Notes under the pieces: generated by a model
Database searches by the model: none
What the model was told of the DNA's origin: nothing
The model's input: the letters and a program-made list of their open reading frames with translations, nothing else
Shown here: positions 33,830-44,419 of the stretch, one piece after another
Numbering within the stretch: position 1 is the first letter of the stretch
How the letters are laid out: each line of letters begins with the position of its first letter
Position numbers and translations under genes: made by a program
Assembly (NCBI GenBank): GCA_030998225.1
Contig: JAPYXD010000677.1
Location: 11,283,501-11,347,500, forward strand
Length of the DNA: 64,000 nt
DNA from: Diplolepis rosae
Lineage: Eukaryota; Arthropoda; Insecta; Hymenoptera; Diplolepididae
Direction of reading: 5' to 3'

Positions 33830-34680
33830 GTTTTCTGATAATGCTCATAAATCTCTGCTAATTAGGCTGATAACATTTTTCAATTGAACTAAAATTATAA
33901 AAGTTACAGTATGTTAAAACTTGAAAAAAATTCAAAAATTCCATTTTTTAGACATAATATGTGTGATACAAAAAAAAACGTTTATATGAAAAATTATCTG
34001 CCTAAATGAGGTTTACAAATTCTCATAGAGATATTTCTCGACAGAATGTATATTTTATGTTTTGATTTTAAATATTGAAAAAATTCCATTTTTCAACCTA
34101 AATATGTGATATGTTTATTAAAAAGTTACTGAAATGAATACAGAAAATCGAGCGTGAAGCGCGAGTGTCATGATAAGAATGTGTTCCTTAAGGCTGATAC
34201 AGCCTTAAGTAAATTGAATCTATCAAAATATTTTTGATACGTTGCTAATAGTCTATGTAAATTGACCTTTATAATAAGCTGAGAGAAGTTAAAGAATGTT
34301 CATTGTTAAATATTGAGAATCCAAAATTCCATTTTTTAACCAAAATATGTGAAATACAAAATAAGCGTTCAAATGAAAAATCTTTTGTTTGAAAACTGTC
34401 TCCGATTTTTTTTCCTTTTTGAGGAAATTGAATTTCCTTTTTCATTTGAAATCAAATAATGTAATAACTTTGTGAAAATGTAATTCACACCTACAATATT
34501 ATAAAATTGGCTTGAGCTTCAGTATCATATTACATGAAATAAATTTATACTTATGCAAAGAATATAAGACCGAGCACGAAGCGCGAGATCCAAACAAAAC
34601 AGAGCGCGAAACAAGACATTCAAATATTTCGGAGCGCAAAGCGCGACGATCGAATACTTCGAATAATTAAAAATTAAATG
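33830..34680. repeat. Dispersed repeat family A
   Basis: It shares GATAATGCTCATAAATCTCT, ACAGTATGTTAAAACTTGAA, TACAGAAAATCGAGCG and TGTGTTCCTTAAGGCTGA with 13740-14760 and 39100-40260. Its right end (about 34564-34660) carries degenerate copies of the 30-bp GAGCGCGAAGCGCGA repeat. The 66-codon minus frame here is repeat-derived. Confidence 0.65.
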
Positions 34681-35635
34681 TAGGGGAGAGTCGGGTAGCC
34701 CCGGCCATCGGGTAGCCCCGGCCACTCATGACATTGAATAAACTGTACTCTCTGCGAAAATAAATTAACATTTTTTTCTTTCAGAATTGTGCCAAAGTGT
34801 AATTTTAATGATATGGAGTCGTATCTTTCATCAACTTAAAAGAATATCCGGTCTACATATTTCATCTCTAGAAAACAGGTGCATTTTGAGAAATATGTAC
34901 CATCTTTATTATAAAATATTTCTAAAGCTAAAAGAAATATCAGATTGGTTCTGATTGGGATATATAAATTCACTTTCTAACTATGTGACCTCTAATTTTT
35001 GTTTAATATTTTCGCGTATTTTTTTATTTACAGCAGTTTTAGTGATACTTGTCAGAGTCGGATAGCCCTGGCCATTTCGTGTCGGGTAGCCCTGGCCACA
35101 TTTTTCTGCTAAGTTTCTAAGTTTACCCCCACACACGAGTCACAAATAATTGCAACCTCTTGATCGGAAATTCATGAAACCTTTTAAACAAGCATATTCG
35201 GAAAAGTGGGCTTTATGGATGCGCAGGAATACTGCACTGAGAAGAAAATGCTATTGAATCAAAAACATGTATATCATGGGTTCAAATCAATATGCTATAA
35301 AATTAGTAACATATTTATTGGTTCTTGTAGTATATTTTTATGAATTAATAGTATATGTACATGCTTTTGATTTAATAGCATTTTTTTCTTAGTGAAATAT
35401 CTCGGTTTTTTCGATGGCCGGGGCTACCCGACACTATTTTGTAGTAATCTATTTTAAATCTCACTTTAATCGCTTTGTTTTCTTCCAAAATATGTTTATT
35501 TCTTATTTTCCTCTTTGCAGGTTGTTGGTAGAAACATTGACATTATAACTAACCTTCTAAATTTTAATTTTGATCCCTATAAGCCAAGTTATTATCAAAA
35601 AAGCTTAAGTGGCCGGTACTACCCGACTCTCCCCT
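34681..35635. mobile_element. TA-flanked element with GGGGAGAGTCGGGTAG ends
   Basis: TA then GGGGAGAGTCGGGTAGCCCC at the left is inverted at the right as GGTACTACCCGACTCTCCCC then TA. Subterminal copies of TCGGGTAGCCCTGGCCA occur at about 35052-35098 and inversely at 35413-35430. At about 950 bp it has no coding capacity and is a Tc1/mariner-type MITE or deletion derivative. An inner hairpin lies at 35247-35396. Confidence 0.72.
35247..35396. repeat. Hairpin nested in the GGGGAGAGTC element
   Basis: CACTGAGAAGAAAATGCTAT at the left matches ATAGCATTTTTTTCTTAGTG at the right. Inner words (AAAACATGTATAT / GTACATGCTTTTGAT) also pair. The CACTSAG-type ends place it with the AT-rich palindromic MITE family. 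Confidence 0.6.
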
Positions 35636-35639
35636 ATAT

Positions 35640-36150
35640 CTATATGCAAGAAAATAATTTATACTTTATCATTCACAACGTAAATTCACTGTAAAAATAA
35701 GTTTATAATTGCGTAAAATGAATTGTTAATTTTGGTGTATTAAATTTGGTACATCAGTATATTAAATTTAATATAGCAGTATTACTGTTTCACTAATAAT
35801 ATACAGATATACAAACGTGTATGGAATTCAATAATATTTCTAACAGTGCATGATTTTATTTTCTCCGAAAATAAAAAATGTCAGATTTTTAGACTCAAAT
35901 TAAAACTATCTTTTACAGTGTAGCAGTTTTGAAAAAATTGCTCATTTTATATAGACTTTTTTTGTTATCAAGTTCTAAAAAATAATCACTTATTAATCAT
36001 TCCCAGCTTTAAAGTAATTAACTTGTCGAGAGACATGTTTACGAGGAATGAATTGTAAATCTTGAAGAGGAGTTTCGAATTCGATACTTAAAATGGTATG
36101 CCACATCAACCTTCACACGAAAATCCAATTAATCCGAATTCTACATTGGT
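35640..36150. other. AT-rich stretch, nothing recognised
   Basis: Only short AT-rich words, including repeated ATTAAATTTAATATAG-like motifs near 35745-35785. No gene is seen. Confidence 0.4.
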
Positions 36151-36160
36151 GAAGCAAAAT

Positions 36161-36434
36161 TTGCGTAAAGAATGTTGACACGAGTTCCTCATTTCCTACT
36201 TGATTATTCACTCAATGAAAAGTAATTTCTTTTATTATTTAAACGTAAAAACTCATAGGCTGTGGTTCGTAATGTGGGACACTAATTTAAAAACAATTTG
36301 CATAAAGAATGTTGACACGAGTTCCTTATTTTCTACTTGATTATTTACTTAATTAAAAGTAATTTCGTTTATTATTTAAACGTAATAACTCATAGGCTAT
36401 AGTTCGTAATATGGAACACTAATTTGAAATGTAA
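36161..36434 (+). repeat. Two-copy 137-bp tandem duplication
   Basis: The block beginning TTGCGTAAAGAATGTTGACA at 36161 recurs from 36298 as TTGCATAAAGAATGTTGACA. The two copies match through TCATAGGCTGTGGTTCG / TCATAGGCTATAGTTCG. They differ at scattered positions, so the duplication is not recent. Confidence 0.8.
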
Positions 36435-36439
36435 CTTTA

Positions 36440-36800
36440 TCTCAACATGGTGACAAAAAAGTCTTGAATCCATAGTTGAAATAGTGACAGCATACAAATT
36501 TCATAAATTTAACAGATATTTAAGTAAAATCTATCGTTTTTGCGTAAACATGAAAAATTTCTTGATAGATATTACAAAAACGCCTGTTAAATTCACAGAA
36601 TAAGGAATTTTCTTCAAAATGTTAGTTCAAAAAACATTTTTGTATTAGTCATCTCCAAATATGTTATGTCAACAAAAAAACAGTGAATTTTATTTAAATA
36701 TCAATTAAATTTAGAAAAATATTATACTTCACCGATTTTTTTATCCGTTAATGCTTCTTTCATCAAGCTGTATTTTACTCACCTCAATTAAACTCTTGAG
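36440..36800. other. AT-rich stretch, nothing recognised
   Basis: No coding sequence, terminal repeats or tandem structure are recognised. Confidence 0.4.
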
Positions 36801-36807
36801 GCCACGG

Positions 36808-37157
36808 ATCAATCGGACCACGTGACTAAATTATACATTTATTCGTTCATGTAAGATAAGTTTTTTAATTTACAAAGCATCTTTCTAGAAATATAAGAAA
36901 CGTAACAAAAGACAGTAAAGCACGTCAATTAACTTTTTTTTAGTAAAAATTTTGAAAAAAATTCGAAAACTAATCGACAATTACAGTTAACTGTAAAAAT
37001 GTTTGCAAAATTTTCACTCAAACGAAGTTGACAGACGTTCTTCATCATTTTCTCTTATGTTTTTCAAATTTCCAGGAAGACATTTTGTAAATTAAAAAAG
37101 TTATTTTACACGAACTTTTACAGGGATTTGTTCACGTGATCTTTTAGATCCATGGTC
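36808..37157. repeat. Inverted-repeat element with CACGTG arms
   Basis: The left arm GGCCACGGATCAATCGGACC then ACGTGACTAAATT pairs with the right arm TTCACGTGATCTTTTAGATC then CATGGTCTTAA. It is the second two-armed member of the family at 439-809. Its right end abuts the TTAA element that starts at 37158. Confidence 0.55.
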
Positions 37158-37472
37158 TTAACCCTTTGAACATTTTATAACTTTTTCCTTACATTTTACA
37201 TAAGTGGGGAATGAAACAATATTTGATAACATATATCTATTGTCAATTGTTCGCGAATTTTGTTATATAAGTAACGAAATAGTGAAAAATTGTCTTTTTC
37301 ATGCAAAAATTCCGGTTGAAAAGAAAGATTAATCCAATTTGCATAAAAATGGATAGATATAGGGTTTTTTGTGATCAAGAGTTAAATTAATAATCAGCGA
37401 CCCTAAAAACCCCTGACTACCAAATTTCAAGTCAATTAAACCCGAGGAAAAATGCGGGCATCAAAGGGTTAA
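37158..37472. mobile_element. TTAA-flanked MITE (CCCTTTGA ends)
   Basis: TTAA (37158-37161) then CCCTTTGAACATTT at the left; GCGGGCATCAAAGGG then TTAA (37469-37472) at the right. CCCTTTGA/TCAAAGGG with TTAA is a typical piggyBac-type terminus. The interior (307 bp) is non-coding. Confidence 0.75.
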
Positions 37473-38089
37473 TAAAAATACTTTTCTTATGTGTAAATAT
37501 ACTTATAACAAATTTTAAAAGATGATTAAAAAATTACCTATTTCTTTTTATATTTGTATATTATAATAATCAGAAATAAAAATCTATCATTTTATTTAAG
37601 CAAATACCCAGATAGTATCTCCTTTTCTAAAAAAACGAAATTCTCGAAAAAACGTATGCTCTGATTTATAGGAAATTAAGGTCGTTTAGGGTGAGTATCA
37701 GTTGCATCGTAATGTGCCAGAAATAAACTCGGTCGAGTCGAGAGGAAGCTAAGTGAATTTCGAGACAAAGATACTGGCGTTATGTACATAAATTCGCTCA
37801 GAAATGGGCAGACTGACCATACTAGTCCGTTGAATGTTGTCTATTCTCTAGATTCTAAGTGTGAGTGAGAGGAAAAGGAACGAGACTGAAAATTCGAAGC
37901 ACGCGATACACGCAAAACAATTTGCTTTGGTTTATAGCTTCTATATATATATATGTAAAAATTAACTTAATAAAGTAATTTAAGCTTTTAGTTTTTTAAA
38001 AATGCAATGTAAGTTTTTAGGATGGAAATTGTGCTGACATCGAAAGTAAACATTCCTGATCGTGAAAGTTTTGAAAAGAAATTCAATTC
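37473..38089. other. Stretch without supported gene
   Basis: The segment around 37690-37930 (ATAAACTCGGTCGAGTCGAG; GAGTGAGAGGAAAAGGAACG) is less AT-rich but has no useful open frame or recognised element ends. A short (TA)n run is at about 37944. Confidence 0.35.
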
Positions 38090-38450
38090 CGATTTAATGG
38101 TTTCCGAAGCATTTTGAACCAATCGGAAAAATGTTTCGAATCTCGTTTGAAAATCAATTCGATTTAATCCAAAGCTTTAATCTGACAAACCAAATTTTCA
38201 ATCTGAATCAATCCGAGCTCGGGTGGATCCAAACCGAGTTTTTAATTCGAAGTAATCGCGGATTGATTCGAATTGAAAATTCACTTTAGATTAGTCCAAG
38301 ATCAGATTTATTAGAATTGAAAGCTGGTTCTGATTCATTTGAATTGAAGCCTCGAATCGATTTTCAGCCGATTTGGGCATTAAACGAGATTCAAAAACGG
38401 TTTTTGGAGTGGTGGTTCTGAATGATTTGGAATTATCAATTTCACTGAAG
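38090..38450. repeat. Palindromic GATTGATTCGAATTGA repeat
   Basis: A diverged copy of the family at 11836-12113. Words such as GAACCAATCGGAAAAATG, AATCTGAATCAATCCGAGCT and GATTGATTCGAATTGAAAAT appear on both strands, closing with GAGATTCAAAAACGG at the right. Non-coding. Confidence 0.55.
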
Positions 38451-38889
38451 GGAACTGAAATTGAACTTATTCAAACATAAATTAATGTTTTATGATAAAT
38501 TAATTGTTTTCAGCTTATTTTCAATATTTCGGCTGTTATTGGATAAATTTGAAGTGCTTTAGATAGAAATCAATGTTTAATTAATAACAAATTAATTATT
38601 TTGAGGTTACTCTTATTAATTAAAAAAAAATTAGATTGCAATTGAATAAACTTAAACTAGTTTAACATGATACGAATGTTTCATGATAAACTGGTGTGAA
38701 AAAGTCGCCAAGCACTTGTTTTTAACCATTAACATAAAAGCTTCTAATTTATAAAATACCTAACAGTGATTTTTACATTCTCATCATGGATGAGAAGGTA
38801 TTGGTTTTATGTGAAAAATGACTTTCGATATTTTCATCAAATCTTTACGTTTTGAGACCCCCTGAGTCATAAAAAAGGGTTTTTACGAA

Positions 38890-38891
38890 AG

Positions 38892-38930
<39 letters not shown>

Positions 38931-38931
38931 A
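38890..38931 (+). repeat. (TCTG)n microsatellite
   Basis: About ten TCTG units, one interrupted. It follows TGAGACCCCCTGAGTCATAA and is followed by GTGTGCGGCATAACTCTCGA, giving a recognisable unit-plus-microsatellite arrangement within the larger element. Confidence 0.85.
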
Positions 38932-40070
38932 GGTCGTGTGCGGCATAACTCTCGATAGAATTATCAGATTGAATTGAGCTTTGGTACACTTTATCGGAGC
39001 CGAAAAAGTAACGACAAGTTCGTTAACCAGCCACATCCAATCAAAATTGAGGGATTGAGCACTACTTTTGTGTTTTTGAAAATAATTTTTTGAAAAAATC
39101 AAAAATTTCAATACTAGTTTTTGATAGTGCTCATAAATCTCTACAAATTATCATGATAACATTTTTTGATTAAATCAAAATTAGAAATGTTACAGCATAT
39201 TCAAATTCGAAAAAAGTCAATATAAAAATTCCATTTTCCAGTTAAATTATACGAGATACGAAAAAACGTTATGATACAATATTATTTTTAACATAAAGAC
39301 CTACAAATTTGAATTGTAACATTTTTTCATAAGATGCATATTTTTCTTTTTAATTTAAAAAACAACTATTGAAAATCCAAAATTCAATTTTTTAGCAATA
39401 ATATTCGAAATACGAAAAAAACGTAAGAATACAAAGTTGTTCGTTTCAAAAAGATCTACAAATGTTGTCTCACACAGTTTCTGATAAAACATATATTTTT
39501 CGTATCAATTCCAAAAAATACGATTAAAATTCAAAAATTCCATTTTTAGACAAAATATGAGAGATACAAAAAAAACGTTTAGATGGAAAATTGTTTGCCT
39601 AAATGAGGTCTACAAATTCTCATTAAGACATTTCGGGACAGGATGTATATTTTATGTTTTGATTTTTAATATTAAATAAATTCGATTTTTTTCACCAAAA
39701 TATGTGAGATACGAAATAAGCGTTGTTCTGCGAAATCGTTTCCTTACAAAAAGTCTACGATTGTTTTTCCTTTTTGAGAGATTTAGAAGAAAATAAATTA
39801 TTTTAATCATGTAATTTATTAAAAAGTTACTGAAATGTATACAGAAAATCGAGCGCGAAGTGCGAGCGCCATGATGAGAATGTGTTCCTTTAAGGCTGAT
39901 AGAGCCTTAAGTAAATTGAATTTCCTGTTTCACTTAATTTCAAAAAGAAATTGAGTGACTTTGAGAAAATGTGTAATTCACATCATCTGTAATATTATTA
40001 TAAAATTGGTTTGAGCTTCATTATCAAATTATAATAAATAAATTTGAATGTATGTGAAGAGCACAAGACC

Positions 40071-40205
40071 GAGCGCGAAGCGCGAGGTCCAGAAAGAACG
40101 GAGCGCGAAGCGCGACGTTCGAAAATTCCGGAGCGCGAAGCGCAACGATCAAATCGCGCGCCCTGGGCGCGCTCAAACTTGCGAGCTGCGCGCGAAGCCC
40201 GCGAT
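40071..40205 (+). repeat. 30-bp GAGCGCGAAGCGCGA tandem repeat
   Basis: GAGCGCGAAGCG starts at exactly 40071, 40101 and 40131, followed by degenerate GCGCGC-rich words up to about 40205. Strong local GC richness leaves frames open on both strands, so the four overlapping frames are not genes. Weaker copies end the family A repeats at 14605 and 34564. Confidence 0.85.
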
Positions 40206-41336
40206 GAGAATGTGCCCGCCAAGCGGGCAGATTTTTTTCTTTAGAATACATGGAAGGTAACAAAATTCTGCATTTAATGACCCCAAAACGAAATTTTTTA
40301 GTCCATTGTTAACGAAGATATTGCCGAAAAAAGTGAAGATTTCAAAGTTTTCTTGAATATTAAAGAACTTTTGAAACAATTAGCATTTTTTAACTTTTCT
40401 CAGCTTATTATAAAGGTCAATTTACATAGACTATTAGCAACGTATCAAAAATATTTTGATAGATTCAATTTACTTAAGGCTGTATTAACCTTAAGGAACA
40501 CATTCTCATCATGACACTCGCACTTCACGCTCGATTTTCTCTATGCATTTCAGTAACTTTTTAATAAACGTATCACATATTTAGGTTAAAAAATGGAATT
40601 TTTTCAATATTTAAAATCAAAACATAAAATATACACATCCTGTCGAGAAATGTCTCCATGAGAATTTGTAAACCTCATTTAGGCAAATAATTTTCCATAT
40701 AAACGTTTTTTTTGTATCTCACATATTATGTCTAAAAAATGGAATTTTTAAATTTCAATCGTATTTTTTGGAAATAAAGCAAAAAATATATGTTTTATCC
40801 GAAACTGTGTGAGATAAAAATTGTAGATCTTTTTAAAACGAACAACTTTGCATTCTTACGTTTTTTTTCGAAAGTCATTTTTCACATAAAACTAATACCT
40901 TCTCATCCATGATGAGAATTTAAAAATTGATAATTTGAAAAAAATCCAAAACATCATTATAAAAAACAAATAAATTATTTTCATAATTTCTTTCGTAAAT
41001 GATTTCACAAATTTAAAGTTTTACAACTTTTTTGTTCTGAGCTCAGATTTCTTGTTACTTTACTGACATCCTACGTAAATCCCATTTTGAAATAAGTCAA
41101 GAAAAGTTAATAAATATTCATTATTTCAAGAGTTATTCAAAATTTTAAAAATTTTTGCTTTTTGGCAATATCTTTGATAATTCACTAAAACATTTCGTTT
41201 TAGGGTCATTAAGTGCCGAATTTCATTACCTTCATTGTTATTCTAAAAAAAAAATTCATTGTTCGGTATTTTATAAATTAGAAGCTTTTATGTGAATTGT
41301 TAAAAACAAGTGTCCGGCGACTTTTGCACAGCAGTG

Positions 41337-41860
41337 TATATAACTTCGTTACGCGCGCCTGTTAAACTCTGTACGTGTCTGAACTACAGTAGTCGACATA
41401 CCAGAATATATATATAAGTATGGATATAAATGAAGCAATGAGCTTAATAAAGTTGTGTGTGCACAGACGAGATATTAACGAGCGGGTTAATTGTAGATGT
41501 GCCGCTCTCGCGTGTGAGCGGCAGCTGTCAATGGGAGTCTATCTTTCTCACACTAGAATTTTCATCCATTATCCTCTTTCTTTCACTCTCACGTCTTCAT
41601 GCTTCTTTCTTCTCTTTCTCTCCAAGTTCCTCTTCTAGTATGAAATAGTGGTAATGAACTGAAGGGTAGCCGTTGGCTTTCAGCCAAAGCAAACTCTTCC
41701 TTGAGCAGATTCAGACTTTTCGAGCCTCTGTCACTGAGACAAGTCGAGGACCCACCACGGAATTCGCAATTCAAGGGAATGCAGATTTAGTTGACCGCGT
41801 GGGATATTATAAGTTTAAAATTTCAAGATTTATGAGACACAAAATTCATGGCTTACAGAA
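41337..41860. other. Less AT-rich stretch, origin unknown
   Basis: Contains TATATATAAGTATGG near 41407-41420, an AATAAAG at 41447, a TTTCTTTCACTCTCACGTC pyrimidine-rich segment near 41580, and TCAGCCAAAGCAAACTCTTC near 41680. A TATA-like word and AATAAAG close together, then CT-rich sequence, could suit an LTR fragment. No TG...CA boundary or target duplication was found, and the short frames are not recognised. Confidence 0.3.
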
Positions 41861-42180
41861 TTTAACCAAATTTAATATGCAAATATGTATAAATTTACAC
41901 TCAATACAATGCATACACTGTATAAAATTTCTGTTGTAATATCACAATACAGTAATGGAAGTTTGTTACCAAAAAGTAATGTAATTTTACAATACATGAT
42001 GCATTGTGATTTTACAACTGATGGTGATGCCGCTTCACAACAAATTCAGAACGCTTGTATTGTAAATCCGAAAAATTACTTTACAGGTTTTGTGATTTTA
42101 CTTCACAATATCTGGACTGTAACTGTAAATTTTGGTAATAAATTAATTGTAAAATCACAAACATTCTTGCCAATGTAGAT
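41861..42180. repeat. Repetitive TGTAAAATCACAA-type sequence
   Basis: ATTTTACAATAC, ATATCACAATACAG and TGTAAAATCACAAAC words recur in both orientations, suggesting a decayed palindromic element. Its boundaries are unclear. A similar word set occurs near 50010-50090. Confidence 0.35.
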
Positions 42181-42273
42181 CATGGAAAGATACAAAAATT
42201 TTATTAAAAATAAATTCCAATCGATAATATTAATACATAAAACGATAAGTGATTTATTAATTAATGATATATT

Positions 42274-43023
42274 TTAACCATTTTCGGCCACACTGGGTAA
42301 AATCGACCCCAGCGTATTTTCGATCTAGAAAACGGCCCATGAAATCAAAGAAAATGGGACTTATATCGCCATCTGTTGGTAGTTTGAACCTTCAAGTATC
42401 GAGCCAAGTAGGTAGTATATCATTTGGTCCCTTAGTCTTCTAGTCGTTTTCATTTTTTCGTGCAAAGTCCCACATTCGTATAAGAAATTTCACCAACGAT
42501 TCTGTGCTTCCGAACTCGCCATGGAATTTTATGCATTTGACATAGTCACTACAATATCACGACCGTAACAGAAAATTTGAAAATCATCTTGTCTATCATA
42601 ATCCGATGTGGTTCCGACCCGGGCCACACCATGTGCCCCCCTGCGGCCACATGTGGAAAATCCGATCGGGCCCGAATCGGAACTTGGGAACAAGTTTGGC
42701 AATTTCTGCACGGGTTATTTCAACTTCAAAAATCATTTTTTTTTCATATGTACATTAAAAATTAAAAAAGCTACGTCAATTTCAGTAAAAAAGTCATTTT
42801 TTCAATTTTCTTTTTGTTTAATTATTTTTGCATATGTAAAATGAAATTTTAAATATGTAACCTGTACAGACCTTTTAAAGAAGGCTTGAGATATAAGTGA
42901 GTACTTTTTTTTGCCCTGGAATTCAGTTCTACTTTATTTTTTCGCGGTTCAAAATTTCTGGGGTTGATTTTACCCAGTGTGACCGTTACGTTATTTTGGG
43001 GAAATGTGACCGAAAAGGGTTAA
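42274..43023. mobile_element. TTAA-flanked piggyBac-type MITE
   Basis: TTAA (42274-42277) then CCATTTTCGGCCACACTGGG; the right end reads GTGACCGAAAAGGG then TTAA (43020-43023). Subterminal TGGGTAAAATCGACCCCAG is inverted at about 42957-42979. CC...GG termini with TTAA fit piggyBac. The 742-bp interior has a GC-rich patch (42600-42690) with overlapping frames but no transposase motif. Confidence 0.78.
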
Positions 43024-43360
43024 AACAGAGTTTACATTACCTATAAAGATTTATATAAAATAGTTTTCTTTAAACGTGCAAAATTTAATTTATATACAGT
43101 GTCCCACCACTTCAGAAATAGTTGTTAATACCGAATACAGAACCAGAAAATAAGTTTAAAAAGTACTCTTGAAAAATTTAGACAAAATAGTTGTTTTTAA
43201 GCTCAAAAGCTTTCACAAAAAAACGTGGGAATTGAAAATGAACTGCAACAAGTTCAAAAGGAATCAGATTGAAGTTAAAAATGAAGCAAAGTGCTTCCTT
43301 TTAAGTTCATTTTCAACTCTTATTTTCTTCAGAGTTGAAGTTAAATGCAAAGTTTTGTTG

Positions 43361-43378
43361 CAAGAGAGAGAGAGAGAA
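43361..43378 (+). repeat. (GA)n microsatellite
   Basis: A short pure run of GAGAGAGAGAGAGA that leaves frames open on the plus strand. Confidence 0.7.
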
Positions 43379-43429
43379 AAGGTTTTTCAGCTTTCTTCTA
43401 CAACAAGACTTTCCATTTAACTTCAAATA

Positions 43430-43812
43430 TAAATTCAGACAAAAAATTTTATTGAATCAAAGAAAATTATTTGTTAAAAGCCTTTCTTTGATTAAGAAAA
43501 ATGATTTATTTCAATTAAATAAAAAAAAATTTATTCAAATAAAGCATCTATGAACCAAATAAAAATTTGTTCAAGTAAAATAAATTTCTGCCTTAAATCA
43601 AAAAAATTACATCTTGGACCATATAAAAATGCAATAATTTGTTTGTTTTAAAGACAAATTTATTTGATTCAAACAAATATTTATTTGGCCCAAAGATATT
43701 TTGTTTGAATTAAACAATTTTTTTTTAATTCAAATAAATCTTTTGTTTGAATAAAAAGAAGCCTTTCAAACAAATTATTTTCTTTTAATTAAATTAAATC
43801 TTTTATCTCAGG
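43430..43812. repeat. AT-rich TTTGATTCAAACAAAT repeat
   Basis: Many short words (ATTTATTTGATTCAAACAAA; TTGAATCAAAGAAAATTA) repeat on both strands. This is the same internal pattern as 56312-56679 and 15243-15756. The right end TTTTATCTCAGGGTAG may correspond to a terminal TCTSAGKG motif. Confidence 0.55.
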
Positions 43813-44177
43813 GTAGATTACAAACTACTAGTCTGACAACACACAGCTAGTTTTTAATATATTTCTTACTCCCTATTTGCTTTTTTCTATTCTTATAGTT
43901 TAATAAAAAACAATAGCAATACCCAGTTTCGCAAAAATATCACACAAATGACAAGAGACAATCGCATCTCCTAAAATTCATCCCGTTTTTATTAAATGAC
44001 ACTCATCGTTTATAGGAAAGGGATTGTAAATTCAACATTACCCTGGACTTCTTATCAAGAGCTTTTACAGCCCTTGGAACGTTACACAAGGTGGTCGTTT
44101 CAGTAAAAAGCAGTAAAATTTTCTGAACGGTTGCCTCCTTATGACCACTGATTATATTTTTTAGAGAATAGTATATT

Positions 44178-44412
44178 TCGTATCAAGTGCGGAAAGGCAT
44201 ATTTTAAAATACGTTCCGCATGTGATACGAATGTTATTTTATGTTCAGTGTATACCGAAAGTTAGCCAAGCCGGTGTCGTTTTTCGTGCGGAAAGTTGAT
44301 TTTCCCACACTAGTGCCGTAAAATTGAAAGTTTGTTTTAATTTTCCGCACATTTAAAATTTCACCGCACTAGTGCAAGAAAATTATTTTTCCGCACGAAA
44401 AACGACCTTTCG
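44178..44412. repeat. Two adjacent hairpins with TTCCGCAC words
   Basis: The first (about 44178-44230): CGTATCAAGTGCGGAAAGGC pairs with CCGCATGTGATACG. The second (about 44275-44412): GTCGTTTTTCGTGCGGAAAG pairs with TTTCCGCACGAAAAACGAC, and its loop has ACACTAGTGCCG / CGCACTAGTGC. They are self-complementary and non-coding, possibly parts of one MITE. Confidence 0.65.
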
Positions 44413-44419
44413 TTAACTT

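Larger units (their letters stand above)
38694..41336. mobile_element. Long-inverted-repeat element, about 2.6 kb
   Basis: The left end AAAAGTCGCCAAGCACTTGT then AACATAAAAGCTTCTAATTT is inverted at the right as AAATTAGAAGCTTTTATGTG then AACAAGTGTCCGGCGACTTT and TGCACAGCAGTGTA. The interior is composed of family A repeats in inverse halves: 39100-40010 against 40390-40880. The intact right end, GCACAGCAGTG followed by TA, suggests a Tc1/mariner-type terminus. A related element with intact ends is at 56303-58235. No transposase is visible. Confidence 0.65.

Noticed and set aside
40024..40263. Overlapping open frames on both strands over the GC-rich block
   Set aside because: They arise from a 30-bp tandem repeat (a multiple of three, so every frame repeats); no protein family or codon signal is present.
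41420..41648. Overlapping frames with a hydrophobic, serine-rich end
   Set aside because: Three mutually overlapping frames over a CT-rich run; translation of low-complexity sequence.
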